Positions 8,861 through 17,598 of a DNA stretch of 64,000 bases are shown piece after piece; the first letter of the stretch is position 1; every line of letters begins with the position of its first letter. The stretch is taken from NCBI RefSeq assembly GCF_001051995.2, contig NZ_CP014646.1, forward strand, positions 4,030,001 through 4,094,000. Direction: 5' to 3'. Source of the DNA: Thauera humireducens (GTDB lineage Bacteria > Pseudomonadota > Gammaproteobacteria > Burkholderiales > Rhodocyclaceae). Both the position numbers and the translations under genes were made by a program. Below the pieces are notes generated by a model. It was not told the origin of the DNA. It saw only the letters and a program-made list of their open reading frames with translations, and did no database searches.

Positions 8861-8945
8861 GGGGCCGCGTCATTAAAGGCGTAGGGGGCAGATTCAAAAT
8901 CCGCCGCCGCAAGGTGTGTGGGTTCGAGTCCCACTCTCGGCACCA
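8861..8945 (+). pseudogene. tRNA-Leu(CAA) 3' fragment, probable attachment-site remnant
   Basis: Bases 8888-8945 have the anticodon loop TTCAAAA (CAA anticodon), a variable arm, an intact T arm (GTGGGTTCGAGTCCCAC), acceptor strand TCTCGGC, discriminator A and CCA (8943-8945). The 5' half is wrong: no GCCGAGA acceptor strand and no normal D arm are found upstream, and the anticodon stem has an A-C mismatch. It is therefore a tRNA fragment rather than a working gene, as left at attR by an element that integrated into a tRNA 3' end. Its 5' limit is approximate. Confidence 0.7.
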
Positions 8946-9125
8946 TCTCTGCGCAAATGTCCTGTATGCGATGGCGGCTGAAGGCGCAGTGCCTTCCGGG
9001 CTTCTTTTGAGGCCGCGTCAGGGGCGAGATTCTGGATCAAGCGCTGGTGCGCTGGCAAATCCTGCGCGTGATTCCTTTTTTGCCATGCGGTCGCGCGACA
9101 CCTGCAGTCGCGATGATGCCGAACG

Positions 9126-10034
9126 TCATGGGCCCTCCTGCCCGATCTTCAGCTCTTTGTTCGCAGCCGCGCTGATGGCGCGCACCGCGGGGTGGGTCAG
9201 CCGGCGTTCAACCGAGACCGCGTAGTAGGTTTCGGTGACACCGTTGGCGTCGCCCAGATGCACCATCGCATCCTGCTTGCAAAGCTGCTCGCCGACCAGC
9301 GATGCGCTCGGGAAGACGCCTGCGCCGGCTTCGGCGAAGGCGCGCATCAGGGCACTGTCGTCGAATTCGCCGACGATGCGCGGCTTGAGGCGAGCCGCGT
9401 CCAGCCATTGCAGCAGCGGGCCGCGCACGGCTGCCTCGCCGCCCGGCAGCAGCAGCGGGGCGCCGTCGAGGCAGGCAGGAAAACCACCCTTCAGGCGGGC
9501 TGCGAGCGCTGGTGTAGCGAAGAAGCCGATCGTGGATTCGCCGAGCGTGTGGCTGTAACCGCGCACATCCATGTTCGAAGGCATGGGACTGTCGGCCAGC
9601 ACGACATCGAGCTTGTGGATGGCGAGTTCGCCAAGCAGGGCATCGAATTTTCCTTCCCGGCAGACGATGCGCATCGGCTCGGGCAGGTTCATCGACGGCG
9701 CGAGCAGCAGCCAGGCGATGGCCTTGGGCACCACGTCGGCGATGCCGACGCGGAAGGGCACCGTGCGGCCGCTCGCGCGACTGCGCAGCGCTTCCTCCAG
9801 TTCGTCGCCGAGACGGAAGATCTCCTCTGCATAGTCCAGCGCGACACGTCCGGTATCCGTCAGCACCAGGCCTCGGCCCTGTCGCCGGAACAGGCTGACA
9901 CCGAGTTCGGCCTCGAGGGTCGCGATCTGACCCGACAGGGTTTGTGGCGCGAGACCGGAACGTTCTGCTGCGCGCACGATCCCACCAGCGCGGGCAACGG
10001 TCCAGAAATGATGCAGCTGCTTGTAGTTGATCAT
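9126..10034 (-). CDS. nhaR: LysR-family regulator, NhaR-like
   Basis: This 302-aa LysR-type regulator opens with 'MINYKQLHHFWTVARAGGI', the recognisable start of NhaR-type regulators, followed by the HTH 'RAAERSGLAPQTLSGQIATL' and a substrate-binding co-inducer domain (~90-295). NhaR in E. coli activates the Na+/H+ antiporter gene nhaA in response to Na+. No nhaA is nearby, so the target here is unknown. It is the first gene of apparently native chromosome to the right of the tRNA fragment, and divergent from the hibernation-factor gene. Confidence 0.8.
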   Translation of the reverse strand: MINYKQLHHFWTVARAGGIVRAAERSGLAPQTLSGQIATLEAELGVSLFRRQGRGLVLTDTGRVALDYAEEIFRLGDELEEALRSRASGRTVPFRVGIADVVPKAIAWLLLAPSMNLPEPMRIVCREGKFDALLGELAIHKLDVVLADSPMPSNMDVRGYSHTLGESTIGFFATPALAARLKGGFPACLDGAPLLLPGGEAAVRGPLLQWLDAARLKPRIVGEFDDSALMRAFAEAGAGVFPSASLVGEQLCKQDAMVHLGDANGVTETYYAVSVERRLTHPAVRAISAAANKELKIGQEGP

Positions 10035-10176
10035 GACCTGCGTCCCGGATTGTCGATGCTTCGGAAAAAACGGATGAACATTCTGTTGAACTGAGATTTT
10101 ATCGAAGCGTCTGAGGTTTAGTATCCGTCAGGCGTTAGGCCTGATGGCGATACGCAACTACACAAGGAGACTCAGC

Positions 10177-10524
10177 ATGCGAATCGACCTGCATTGTGAT
10201 GGCGTTGAAGCCCCTCCCGTCCTGCGGGACTACGTGAGCCGCCGGATGAGCTTCGCAATCGGGCGTTTTCGCGACCACATCCAGTGGGCGCGGGTGAAGG
10301 TCGCGGACGTCAATGGCCCGCGTGGCGGCAGTGACAAGCGTTGCGTGGTACAACTGCGCCTGCGCAACCTGCCGGACGTGGTGTTCGCGATCACGCAGCT
10401 CGACGTGCGTGCAGCGGTGGATCAGGCTGCCGACCGTGTGGCCCGGGTCCTCGCACAGCGTGTGCGCCGCAGCCAGCGCCCCGTCCGCACCCACGCCGCT
10501 TCAATGCAAGCCTTGCCGGCCTGA
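10177..10524 (+). CDS. HPF/RaiA-type ribosome-associated protein
   Basis: This 115-aa protein resembles the short ribosome hibernation/sigma-54 modulation family: 'ALRDYVSRRM'-type helix 1 ('VLRDYVSRRMSFAIGRF'), a beta strand with 'VKVADVNGPRGG' and a basic C-terminal helix ('ADRVARVLAQRVRRSQRP'). Such proteins bind the 30S decoding region and silence ribosomes in stationary phase. The start at 10177 follows AAGGAGA (10164-10170), so a longer reading from 10144 is rejected. It is a stand-alone gene, not in the rpoN cluster where hpf usually sits, so a paralogue is possible. Confidence 0.75.
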   Translation: MRIDLHCDGVEAPPVLRDYVSRRMSFAIGRFRDHIQWARVKVADVNGPRGGSDKRCVVQLRLRNLPDVVFAITQLDVRAAVDQAADRVARVLAQRVRRSQRPVRTHAASMQALPA

Positions 10525-10622
10525 GTCAGCGGCACACACTTTTTCCCTGGTCCGGAGTCGCAGGGCGGCATCTGTCCTCGACTCCCAAAACAAATCCACT
10601 TCTCCCCCGGAGGAAACTAAAC

Positions 10623-11285
10623 ATGGACAACCGCATCACGATGACGCGCACCGAAGCTTCGGTGCTGTCGACCAACAAGGTCATCCGCAATACCTACATG
10701 CTGCTGTCGCTGACGCTGGCATTCTCGGCGCTGACGGCGGGCCTGTCGATGGCGATGGGCGCGCCGCGCCTGGGCATCATCGTGACGCTGGTCGGCTACT
10801 TCGGCCTGCTGTTCGCAACCAGCAAGTTCCGCAACAGCAGCGTGGGCATCCTGTTCGTTTTCGCGCTGACGGGCTTCATGGGCTTCACCCTGGGGCCGAT
10901 CATCTCGGCCTACCTGTCACTGCCCAACGGTAGCAGTATCGTGATGCAGGCGATGGCCGGCACGGCGGCGATCTTCCTCGGTCTGTCGGCTTACGCGATC
11001 ACGACCAAGAAGGATTTCTCCTTCATGGGCGGGTTCCTGATGGTCGGCATCCTGGTGGCCTTCCTGGCCGGCCTGGGCGCGATCTTCTTCGAGATCCCGG
11101 CGTTGTCGCTGACGGTTTCCGCTGCCTTCGTGCTGCTGATGTCGGGCCTGATCCTGTTCGAGACCAGCAACATCATCCACGGTGGCGAGACCAACTACAT
11201 CATGGCGACGGTGTCGCTGTTCGTGTCGATCTTCAACCTCTTCACCAGCCTGCTGCACCTGCTGGGCTTCATGAACAACGACTGA
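10623..11285 (+). CDS. Bax inhibitor-1 family membrane protein
   Basis: This 220-aa, seven-helix inner-membrane protein belongs to the BI-1/YccA/YbhL family. After a short polar N-terminus, seven hydrophobic segments run from '[19 protein letters not shown]' to the last, which ends '[14 protein letters not shown]'. The conserved '[20 protein letters not shown]' signature of the family is present. In E. coli YccA modulates FtsH; other members are pH-sensitive Ca2+ channels. The RBS GGAGGAA precedes the start. A GC-rich inverted repeat follows the gene. Confidence 0.9.
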   Translation: MDNRITMTRTEASVLSTNKVIRNTYMLLSLTLAFSALTAGLSMAMGAPRLGIIVTLVGYFGLLFATSKFRNSSVGILFVFALTGFMGFTLGPIISAYLSLPNGSSIVMQAMAGTAAIFLGLSAYAITTKKDFSFMGGFLMVGILVAFLAGLGAIFFEIPALSLTVSAAFVLLMSGLILFETSNIIHGGETNYIMATVSLFVSIFNLFTSLLHLLGFMNND

Positions 11286-11302
11286 CCTCGATCAACGGCG
11301 GG

Positions 11303-11342
11303 AAGCGGGCGGGGTGGTTGCCGGATGGCGGCCGCCCCGCTT
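11303..11342 (+). terminator. Probable terminator after the BI-1 gene
   Basis: AAGCGGG..CGG pairs with CCGCCCCGCTT (11332-11342) with one bulge, and is followed by GCGTTT. It lies 17 bp after the stop codon. The T-tract is weak. Confidence 0.4.
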
Positions 11343-11416
11343 GCGTTTGGCGCAGCCTCGCGCTTCCGGACTGCGTTTGTCCGAATGCGATGGGCACGAC
11401 TCGCGCCCTGTGGCGC

Positions 11417-11422
11417 TACAAT
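11417..11422 (+). promoter_or_regulatory. Probable -10 element of accA
   Basis: TACAAT lies 29 bp before the accA start in an otherwise GC-rich gap. No good -35 match is seen, as is common for high-GC betaproteobacterial promoters. Confidence 0.45.
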
Positions 11423-11451
11423 GGCGCACATTTTTCAGTGGGAACGGTTGG

Positions 11452-12417
11452 ATGAAAACCACTTTTCTGGATTTCGAACAGGCAGTTGCCGAGCTCGAAG
11501 CCAAGATCGACCAGCTCCGTTTCGTCTCCGACGACCCGGCCGTGGACATCTCCGAGGAGATCGCCCGCCTCGAAACCAAGAGCCAGTCCCTGACCAAGGA
11601 CATCTACGCCAAGCTGACGCCGTGGCAGATCGCGCAGGTCGCCCGTCATCCGCAGCGTCCTTACACGCTCGACTACGCGCAGCACATCTTCACCGACTTC
11701 GAGGAACTGCACGGCGATCGTTCTTTCGCCGACGACAAGGCCATTGTCGGCGGGCTGGCGCGCTTCAATGGCGAGAGCTGCGTCGTCATCGGCCATCAGA
11801 AGGGCCGTGACACCAAGGAAAAGATCGCGCGCAACTTCGGCATGCCGCGGCCTGAGGGCTATCGCAAGGCCATGCGCTTGATGAAGCTGGCGGAGAAGTT
11901 CGGCCTGCCGGTGTTCACCTTCGTCGACACGCCGGGCGCCTATCCCGGCATCGGCGCGGAGGAGCGCGGGCAGTCCGAAGCGATCGGCCACAGCATCTAC
12001 CTGATGGCCGAGCTGAAGGTGCCCATCATCAGCACGATCATCGGCGAGGGTGGCTCCGGCGGCGCGCTGGCGATCGCGGTCGCCGACCAGTTGCTGATGC
12101 TGCAGTATTCGACCTACTCGGTGATCTCCCCCGAGGGCTGTGCCTCCATCCTGTGGAAGAGTGCGGACAAGGCCCCCGAGGCGGCAGAAACCATGGGCAT
12201 CACGGCCGCGCGTCTTAAGTCGCTCGGCCTGGTCGACAAGGTCGTCAACGAGCCGGCCGGCGGTGCGCATCGGGATCACCGTGCGATGGCGGCAGCGCTC
12301 AAGCGTGCGCTGGCCGAGGCACTGCGTCAGGTCGATCACCTGTCGCCGTCCGAACTGGTCGCCCAGCGCTACGAGAAGCTGATGGGCTACGGCCGCTTCA
12401 AGGAACTGGCGGCCTGA
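11452..12417 (+). CDS. accA: Acetyl-CoA carboxylase carboxyltransferase subunit alpha
   Basis: This 321-aa subunit matches the usual AccA length. With AccD it transfers the carboxyl group from carboxybiotin to acetyl-CoA, the first step of fatty acid synthesis. Seen are the N-terminal helical part ('[13 protein letters not shown]'), '[17 protein letters not shown]', the '[20 protein letters not shown]' block and the '[20 protein letters not shown]' active-site region, then '[14 protein letters not shown]'. The start at 11452 follows a weak ribosome site. tilS begins one base after the stop, as in many betaproteobacteria. Confidence 0.97.
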   Translation: MKTTFLDFEQAVAELEAKIDQLRFVSDDPAVDISEEIARLETKSQSLTKDIYAKLTPWQIAQVARHPQRPYTLDYAQHIFTDFEELHGDRSFADDKAIVGGLARFNGESCVVIGHQKGRDTKEKIARNFGMPRPEGYRKAMRLMKLAEKFGLPVFTFVDTPGAYPGIGAEERGQSEAIGHSIYLMAELKVPIISTIIGEGGSGGALAIAVADQLLMLQYSTYSVISPEGCASILWKSADKAPEAAETMGITAARLKSLGLVDKVVNEPAGGAHRDHRAMAAALKRALAEALRQVDHLSPSELVAQRYEKLMGYGRFKELAA

Positions 12418-12418
12418 C

Positions 12419-13732
12419 ATGCTGCCCGAGGCCGTTTCCCGTGCGCTGACGGCGGCGGGAGTCGGTCCCGGTGCGCGTCTGTGCTGTGCGCTGTCGGGCG
12501 GCGTCGATTCGCTCGTACTGCTGCATGTGCTGCACGATCTGGCGCCACGGCACGGCTACGTGCTGCAGGCGGCGCACGTTCATCATGGCCTGAGCCCCCA
12601 TGCCGACGCCTGGGCGCAGGCTTGCGCGTCGTGCTGCGCGACCTTGCAGATTCCCTTTTCGCTGATCCGCGTCGAGGTGCCGCGCGACGATGCTGCCGGC
12701 CTCGAGGCGGCCGCCCGTCGCGAGCGGCTGGCTGCACTGGACGCCATCCGCTGCGACTGGCTCGCATTCGGTCATCATCAGGACGATCAGGCCGAGACGC
12801 TGCTGTTCCGGCTGTTTCGCGGCAGCGGCGTGCGCGGTGCCGCGGCGATGGCGCCCTTCGAAATGCCGTCGGCTGGCAGGCCCGGTCGCGTGCGTCCGCT
12901 GCTCGACTGCCGGCGCGCCGGGATCGAGGCCTGGGCGCGTGCGCGCGGGCTCGACTGGGTCGAGGACGAGAGCAACGCCGATGTGCGTTTCAGCCGTAAT
13001 TTCCTGCGTCATCGCGCGCTGCCGGCGCTCGGCGAGCATTTCCCCGCCGCGGTGCCGACGCTGGCGCGCGCGGCGGCCCACTTCCGTGAGGCAAGCGACT
13101 TGCTGGACGAGCTTGCCGCGCTCGACGAGGCCACCTGCGGTGGCGAGCCCTTGCAGCGCTGCGCTGTAATGTCGCTGTCGGATGCGCGTATCGCCAATCT
13201 GCTGCGCTGGCAGGCGCGCCGGCATGGCTGGCAGATGCCGGTGCAGGCCAGGCTGGACGAGGCCCTGCGTCAGTTGCGTGCGGTCGCGCAGCCGCTGCGT
13301 GTCGTCCTGGGCGAGATGGCCCTGTGCGCCTATCGAAACCTGCTGTGGCTCGAGTCCGCCGTCGGCGGTACTTACGAGCCCCGGGACTGGTGCGGGAGCG
13401 CGACGCTGTCGTGGGGGGCGGGAGAGGTGCGTTTCGAGCTTTTGCCTGGCCGGGGAATTGCGCGTTCGCTGCTCGAGAAGGCAGGGTCGGTGCGGCTCGC
13501 CGGGCGCCGGCCGGGGCTGCGGATGCAGCTGGCGTCGGACCGGCCACGGCGCCAGTTCAAGAATCTGTGCCAGGAGGCGGCCATTCCGGCGTGGCTGCGG
13601 GATCGGCTGCCAGTGCTATGGGTGGATGACGTGCCGGCCTGGGTGGGCGGAATCGGCGTTGCGGCCGAGTTCGCCTGCGCGCCGGGTGACGAGGGCGTCG
13701 TGCCGGAATGGCGGCCCGCGGGCGTGGCTTGA
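12419..13732 (+). CDS. tilS: tRNA(Ile)-lysidine synthase
   Basis: This 437-aa enzyme makes lysidine at C34 of tRNA-Ile(CAU), changing its reading from AUG to AUA. The PP-loop motif SGGVDS is at residues 26-31, followed by 'AAHVHHGLSPHAD' and 'FGHHQDDQAETLLFRLFRGS', all hallmarks of TilS. The C-terminal half holds the tRNA-binding domains, including 'GLRMQLASDRPRRQFKNLCQE'. It starts right after the accA stop, so the two are co-transcribed. Confidence 0.95.
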   Translation: MLPEAVSRALTAAGVGPGARLCCALSGGVDSLVLLHVLHDLAPRHGYVLQAAHVHHGLSPHADAWAQACASCCATLQIPFSLIRVEVPRDDAAGLEAAARRERLAALDAIRCDWLAFGHHQDDQAETLLFRLFRGSGVRGAAAMAPFEMPSAGRPGRVRPLLDCRRAGIEAWARARGLDWVEDESNADVRFSRNFLRHRALPALGEHFPAAVPTLARAAAHFREASDLLDELAALDEATCGGEPLQRCAVMSLSDARIANLLRWQARRHGWQMPVQARLDEALRQLRAVAQPLRVVLGEMALCAYRNLLWLESAVGGTYEPRDWCGSATLSWGAGEVRFELLPGRGIARSLLEKAGSVRLAGRRPGLRMQLASDRPRRQFKNLCQEAAIPAWLRDRLPVLWVDDVPAWVGGIGVAAEFACAPGDEGVVPEWRPAGVA

Positions 13733-13733
13733 G

Positions 13734-14339
13734 CTAGCTGCGCAGCGTCGTCAGCATCTGTGCGAGTTCGACCGCCGAGCGGACCGCCATCTTGTCGAAG
13801 ATGCGCGAACGGTGCGCCTCGACGGTGCGCATCGAGATCGACAGCTCGTCGGCGATCACCTTGTTGTACTTGCCTTCGAGGATCAGCTCCATGACCTCGC
13901 GCTCGCGCTGGGTCAGCGTGGCCAGCCGTGCCTCGATGGTCTCGCGGCTTGCCGCGGCGCGTTGGCGCTCGGCGTCGAGGGCGAGCGCTTTCTCGACCAG
14001 ATCGACCAGGTCGTGGTCGTTGAAGGGTTTTTCGATGAAGTGGAATGCGCCCTTCTTCAGCGCGGCCACGGCCATCGGCACGTCGCCATGGCCGGTGATG
14101 AAGATCACCGGCAACTCACAGCCGCGCGCGAGCAGGGTGTCGAAGCACTCGAGGCCGCTCATGCCGTGCATGCGGATGTCGAGCACGATGCAGCCGCGCC
14201 ATTCGGCTTGCCAGGCGTCAAGAAAGGGCTCGCCGCCGTCCCAGGTGCGGCACGCGACACCGCGCGTCTTGAACAGCCATTGCAGCGCATCGCGAATGGC
14301 TTCGTCGTCGTCGATGATGTGCGCGCAGGCTGGATTCAT
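13734..14339 (-). CDS. dctR: FixJ/DctR-type response regulator
   Basis: This 201-aa response regulator has a receiver domain with acidic pocket D10-D12, phosphoacceptor D54 ('VLDIRMHGMSG') and 'FIEKPF' lysine, then a LuxR/FixJ-type HTH ('LTQREREVMELILEGKYNKV', recognition helix ending 'SMRTVEAHRSRIF'). It overlaps the upstream kinase gene by four bases. The pair lies divergent from a C4-dicarboxylate TRAP operon, the arrangement of DctSR in Rhodobacter, so it most likely activates dctPQM. The symbol rests on this context. Confidence 0.88.
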   Translation of the reverse strand: MNPACAHIIDDDEAIRDALQWLFKTRGVACRTWDGGEPFLDAWQAEWRGCIVLDIRMHGMSGLECFDTLLARGCELPVIFITGHGDVPMAVAALKKGAFHFIEKPFNDHDLVDLVEKALALDAERQRAAASRETIEARLATLTQREREVMELILEGKYNKVIADELSISMRTVEAHRSRIFDKMAVRSAVELAQMLTTLRS

Positions 14340-16357
14340 GCGGATTCCACGGGTAGCGAAAGGATGAAGATGGTACCGCCCTCGGGGGCGGGTTCGAAAG
14401 TCAGGCGGCCGTGGTGCAACTCGGCGATCGAGCGGCAGATGTTCAGGCCCATGCCCATGCCTTCGGGCTTGGTGGTGAAGAAGGGCTGGAACAGGCGTGC
14501 GGCGGTCTCCGGCGGGATGCCGGCGCCGCGGTCCGATACGAGCACGCAGACGTGGCGGCCTTCCTGGCGGGTGCGGATGCGTACTTCGCGGCGAAGGCGC
14601 GGGGTGTCGCGCATGGCGTCCATGCCGTTGCGCACGAGGTTGACGATGATCTGCTCGATCATCACCGCGTCGGCGAGCACGGGGGGGAGACCGGGCGCGA
14701 GTTCGGTGACGATGCGCATCTGGCGCTTGCGGGCGTCGGCTTCGATCAGGCCGACCGCGTCGCGGATCACGGTGTTGAGGTCGAGCGGTGCGCGCTGGGG
14801 TTCCGAGCGGCGCACGAAGTCGTGCACGCGGCGGATGATCTCGCCGGCACGCCGGGCCTGGCGGGCGATGCGCTGCTGGATGTCGAGCAGTTCGGCGCGA
14901 TCGAGGGTGTCGGATTCGAGGCGGTTGATGCAGCCGCTGCTGTAGCTTGCGATCGCGGCCAGCGGCTGATTGAGTTCGTGCGCGAGCGTGGATGCCATCT
15001 CGCCCATCGTCACCAGACGCGAGGTGGCCTGCAGGCGTTCATCCTGCTGGCGGGCGAGTTCGCGTGCCCGTTTCTGTTCGGTGACGTCGAGTACCGAGCC
15101 CATCCAGCCCGTCTGGCGGCCGCGTGCGTCGATGAGCGGCGCTTCGAACAGCAGCACGTCGAGCACTTCGCCGTTCTTGCGCCGGAAGCGCAATTCGATG
15201 CCTTCCGGGGTCGAGCCCGTATCCTCGAGGCGATCGAGCAATTCCTGGCGGCGCTCGGTGTGATCCGGCAGCCAGTAGGGCAGCGGGGGCTCGAGGCCGA
15301 TCAGTTCGTCCGCGCGATACCCGGTCATGCTGCAGAAGGCGGAGTTGACATAGGTGAGACGGCCGTCCATGTCGCGTGCCCGCATGCCGGTGAGCAGTGA
15401 GTCCTCCATGGCCCTGCGGAAGGCCGATTCCTCGCGCAGTGCGGCCTCCGCCTGCTGGCGGCGGGCGAGCTGGCGGCGCAGCTGCATCACGCTCCATACG
15501 ATCATGCCGCCGAGCAGGACCAGCGAAGCGATCAGCAGCACGGGGATCCAGCGCGTCTCCGACTTGTAGGCCGTGATCTCGAGCGTCAGGCCATGCCCCG
15601 GCGGGTCGAAGGGCATGCGGTAGGCGAGTTGAGGCGCGAGCGGGGCGATCTTGGACTTGGCGGCGATTTCCCGGCTGTCGGCGTCGAGTACGGCGACCCG
15701 GTAGCGCTCCGAAAACCACCACGGCAGTTCGCGGATCACCAGATCGGACAGCGAATACACCCCGACGACGATGCCGGCCAGGGCCTCGTCCGACCACACC
15801 GGGACGTGGATGGCGAAGTGGAAGGCGCCGCCGATGACAGGGTAGGCGGCACCATAGACAGGGCGCCCGATGTTGCGTGCGAGTTCGAAGCTCGTGCTGG
15901 CGGCCAGGTCGCGCAGCTCGTCGTCGGCGCCGCCCTCCGTGTGCGGTGGCATCGAGCCCACGGGCTTGCCCTGCGGATTCAGCCACGCGATGCGCACGAG
16001 TCCGCGCTCCTGGTTGAGCAGATGGTGAACCTGGGCTTCGGTCTGCGCGCTCAGCTTGCCGTCATACAGTTCGGGGCCGAGCTGCTGCAACTGGGCTTCG
16101 TTGCGATCGAGGTGGAATCGCAGGTTCTGCTCCATCCACAGCACATCGCTGATCAGGGTCGCCTTCTGCTCGTCGCTGTCGTACTGGCGGGTCAGCCAGA
16201 CCAGCGCTGCGATTGCGAGCAGGAACAGCACCAGGCTGAGATAGGGCAGCTGCCCGATCAAGCGATTGCGCACGACAGCCTTTGGCGCCGTGTCACCGCC
16301 CGGGGAAGGTGCCGCAGAGGGCGCGGCCGAAGAAGGGTTGGGGCTTGCGGGTTCCAC
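14336..16357 (-). CDS. dctS: DctS-type sensor histidine kinase
   Basis: This 673-aa membrane kinase has a TM helix near residues 33-55, a ~200-residue periplasmic sensor domain, a second TM near 265-288, a coiled coil, a PAS domain (~300-425, 'DMDGRLTYVNSAFCSMTGY'), a HisKA domain with phospho-acceptor His in 'STLAHELNQPLAAIASYSS', and a HATPase domain with the N box ('NLVRNGMDAM') and 'GMGMGLNICRSI'. The large periplasmic domain fits extracytoplasmic sensing of dicarboxylates. It shares a 4-bp overlap with dctR and is divergent from dctPQM, its likely target. Confidence 0.9.
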   Translation of the reverse strand: MEPASPNPSSAAPSAAPSPGGDTAPKAVVRNRLIGQLPYLSLVLFLLAIAALVWLTRQYDSDEQKATLISDVLWMEQNLRFHLDRNEAQLQQLGPELYDGKLSAQTEAQVHHLLNQERGLVRIAWLNPQGKPVGSMPPHTEGGADDELRDLAASTSFELARNIGRPVYGAAYPVIGGAFHFAIHVPVWSDEALAGIVVGVYSLSDLVIRELPWWFSERYRVAVLDADSREIAAKSKIAPLAPQLAYRMPFDPPGHGLTLEITAYKSETRWIPVLLIASLVLLGGMIVWSVMQLRRQLARRQQAEAALREESAFRRAMEDSLLTGMRARDMDGRLTYVNSAFCSMTGYRADELIGLEPPLPYWLPDHTERRQELLDRLEDTGSTPEGIELRFRRKNGEVLDVLLFEAPLIDARGRQTGWMGSVLDVTEQKRARELARQQDERLQATSRLVTMGEMASTLAHELNQPLAAIASYSSGCINRLESDTLDRAELLDIQQRIARQARRAGEIIRRVHDFVRRSEPQRAPLDLNTVIRDAVGLIEADARKRQMRIVTELAPGLPPVLADAVMIEQIIVNLVRNGMDAMRDTPRLRREVRIRTRQEGRHVCVLVSDRGAGIPPETAARLFQPFFTTKPEGMGMGLNICRSIAELHHGRLTFEPAPEGGTIFILSLPVESA

Positions 16358-16518
16358 TTATGCGGCATTCCACAATAGCGACAGGCGCGGCGCAATAAGG
16401 ATACTGATGGCCTGCATAACAGGCTTTATCTGTTTGCGGTCATCGCCAGGGCGTTTCGCATGCCGGGCGGAAAACGATGCGTCCGGCGTGGCGCGTTCAA
16501 TTCGGAGGAGAGAAACTC

Positions 16519-17523
16519 ATGAAGATTCGTACGCTTCTGGTTGGTCTGATGGCTGTGGGTCTGTCCGCGACCGCTGTCGCTGCCGAGCCGATCGTGATCA
16601 AGTTCAGCCACGTCGTGGCTCAGGACACGCCCAAGGGCAAGGCTGCGGAGAAGTTCAAGGAACTGGCCGAGAAGTACACCAGCGGCGCCGTGAAGGTCGA
16701 AGTCTATCCGAACAGCACGCTGTACAAGGACAAGGAAGAGATGGAAGCGCTGCAACTGGGTGCCGTCCAGCTGCTCGCCCCGTCGCTGGCCAAGTTCGGC
16801 CCGCTCGGCGTGCGCGAGTTCGAAGTGTTCGACCTGCCCTACATCTTCGACGGCTACGAGGCGCTGAACAAGGTCACCCAGGGTCCGGTCGGCCAGCAGC
16901 TGCTGGCCAAGCTCGAACCCAAGGGCATCAAGGGCCTGGCCTTCTGGGACAACGGCTTCAAGTCGTTCTCGGCCAACACCCCGATCAAGAAGCCCGAGGA
17001 CCTGCGCGGCAAGAAGATGCGCATCCAGTCGTCCAAGGTGCTCGAGGAGCAGATGCGCGAGGTCAAGTCGCTGCCGCAGGTGATGGCCTTCTCCGAGGTC
17101 TATCAGGCGCTCCAGACCGGCGTTGTCGATGGTACCGAGAATCCGCACTCCAACCTCTTCACGCAGAAGATGCACGAGGTGCAGAAGCACATGACGCTGA
17201 CCGATCACGGCTATCTGGGCTACGCGGTCATCACCAACAAGAAGTTCTGGGACGGCCTGCCGGCCGAGGTGCGCACCCAGCTCGACAAGGCCATGGCCGA
17301 GTCGACGGTCTACGCCAACCAGATCGCCAAGGAAGAGAACGACAAGGCGCTCGAAGGTGTGCGCGCCTCGGGCAAGACCGAGATCTACGCGCCGACCGCC
17401 GAAGAGAAGGCCGCCTTCAAGAAGGCCTTCGTGCCGGTGCACAAGAAGATGGAATCGCGCATCGGCAAGGACCTGATCCAGTCGATCTACAAGGAAACCG
17501 GCTTCGATCCGGCCAAGCTGTAA
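16519..17523 (+). CDS. dctP: C4-dicarboxylate TRAP transporter binding protein DctP
   Basis: This 334-aa periplasmic binding protein captures malate, succinate or fumarate for the TRAP permease. A cleavable signal peptide is seen (MKIRTLLVGLMAVGLSATAVAA). The 'IVIKFSHVVAQDTPKGKAAE' opening and 'LRGKKMRIQSSKVLEEQM' arginine region are those of the DctP dicarboxylate branch. GGAGGAGA lies upstream of the start at 16519. It is separated from dctQ by a hairpin, which should give more DctP than permease. DctSR lies divergent and is the likely regulator. Confidence 0.95.
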   Translation: MKIRTLLVGLMAVGLSATAVAAEPIVIKFSHVVAQDTPKGKAAEKFKELAEKYTSGAVKVEVYPNSTLYKDKEEMEALQLGAVQLLAPSLAKFGPLGVREFEVFDLPYIFDGYEALNKVTQGPVGQQLLAKLEPKGIKGLAFWDNGFKSFSANTPIKKPEDLRGKKMRIQSSKVLEEQMREVKSLPQVMAFSEVYQALQTGVVDGTENPHSNLFTQKMHEVQKHMTLTDHGYLGYAVITNKKFWDGLPAEVRTQLDKAMAESTVYANQIAKEENDKALEGVRASGKTEIYAPTAEEKAAFKKAFVPVHKKMESRIGKDLIQSIYKETGFDPAKL

Positions 17524-17545
17524 TCCTCTTTTCATCTCACCCAGC

Positions 17546-17580
17546 AACGCCCGTCTGGCGCCTTCTGCGCGACGGGCGTT
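17546..17580 (+). terminator. Hairpin between dctP and dctQ (attenuator or 3' stabiliser)
   Basis: AACGCCCGTC (17546-17555) and GACGGGCGTT (17571-17580) form a 10-bp perfect stem with a 15-base loop, followed by TTCCC. It lies 22 bp after the dctP stop and inside the operon. Partial termination or mRNA protection here would raise binding-protein levels over permease levels. Confidence 0.7.
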
Positions 17581-17598
17581 TTCCCGGGGAAAACAATC

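Noticed and set aside
8836..9225. A 129-codon plus-strand frame over the tRNA-Leu fragment
   Set aside because: It translates the tRNA fragment and the end of the nhaR-like gene in antisense; there is no family match.
13182..14945. A 587-codon plus-strand frame across tilS and the two-component genes
   Set aside because: It runs out of frame through tilS and antisense to dctR and dctS, all of which have clear motifs.
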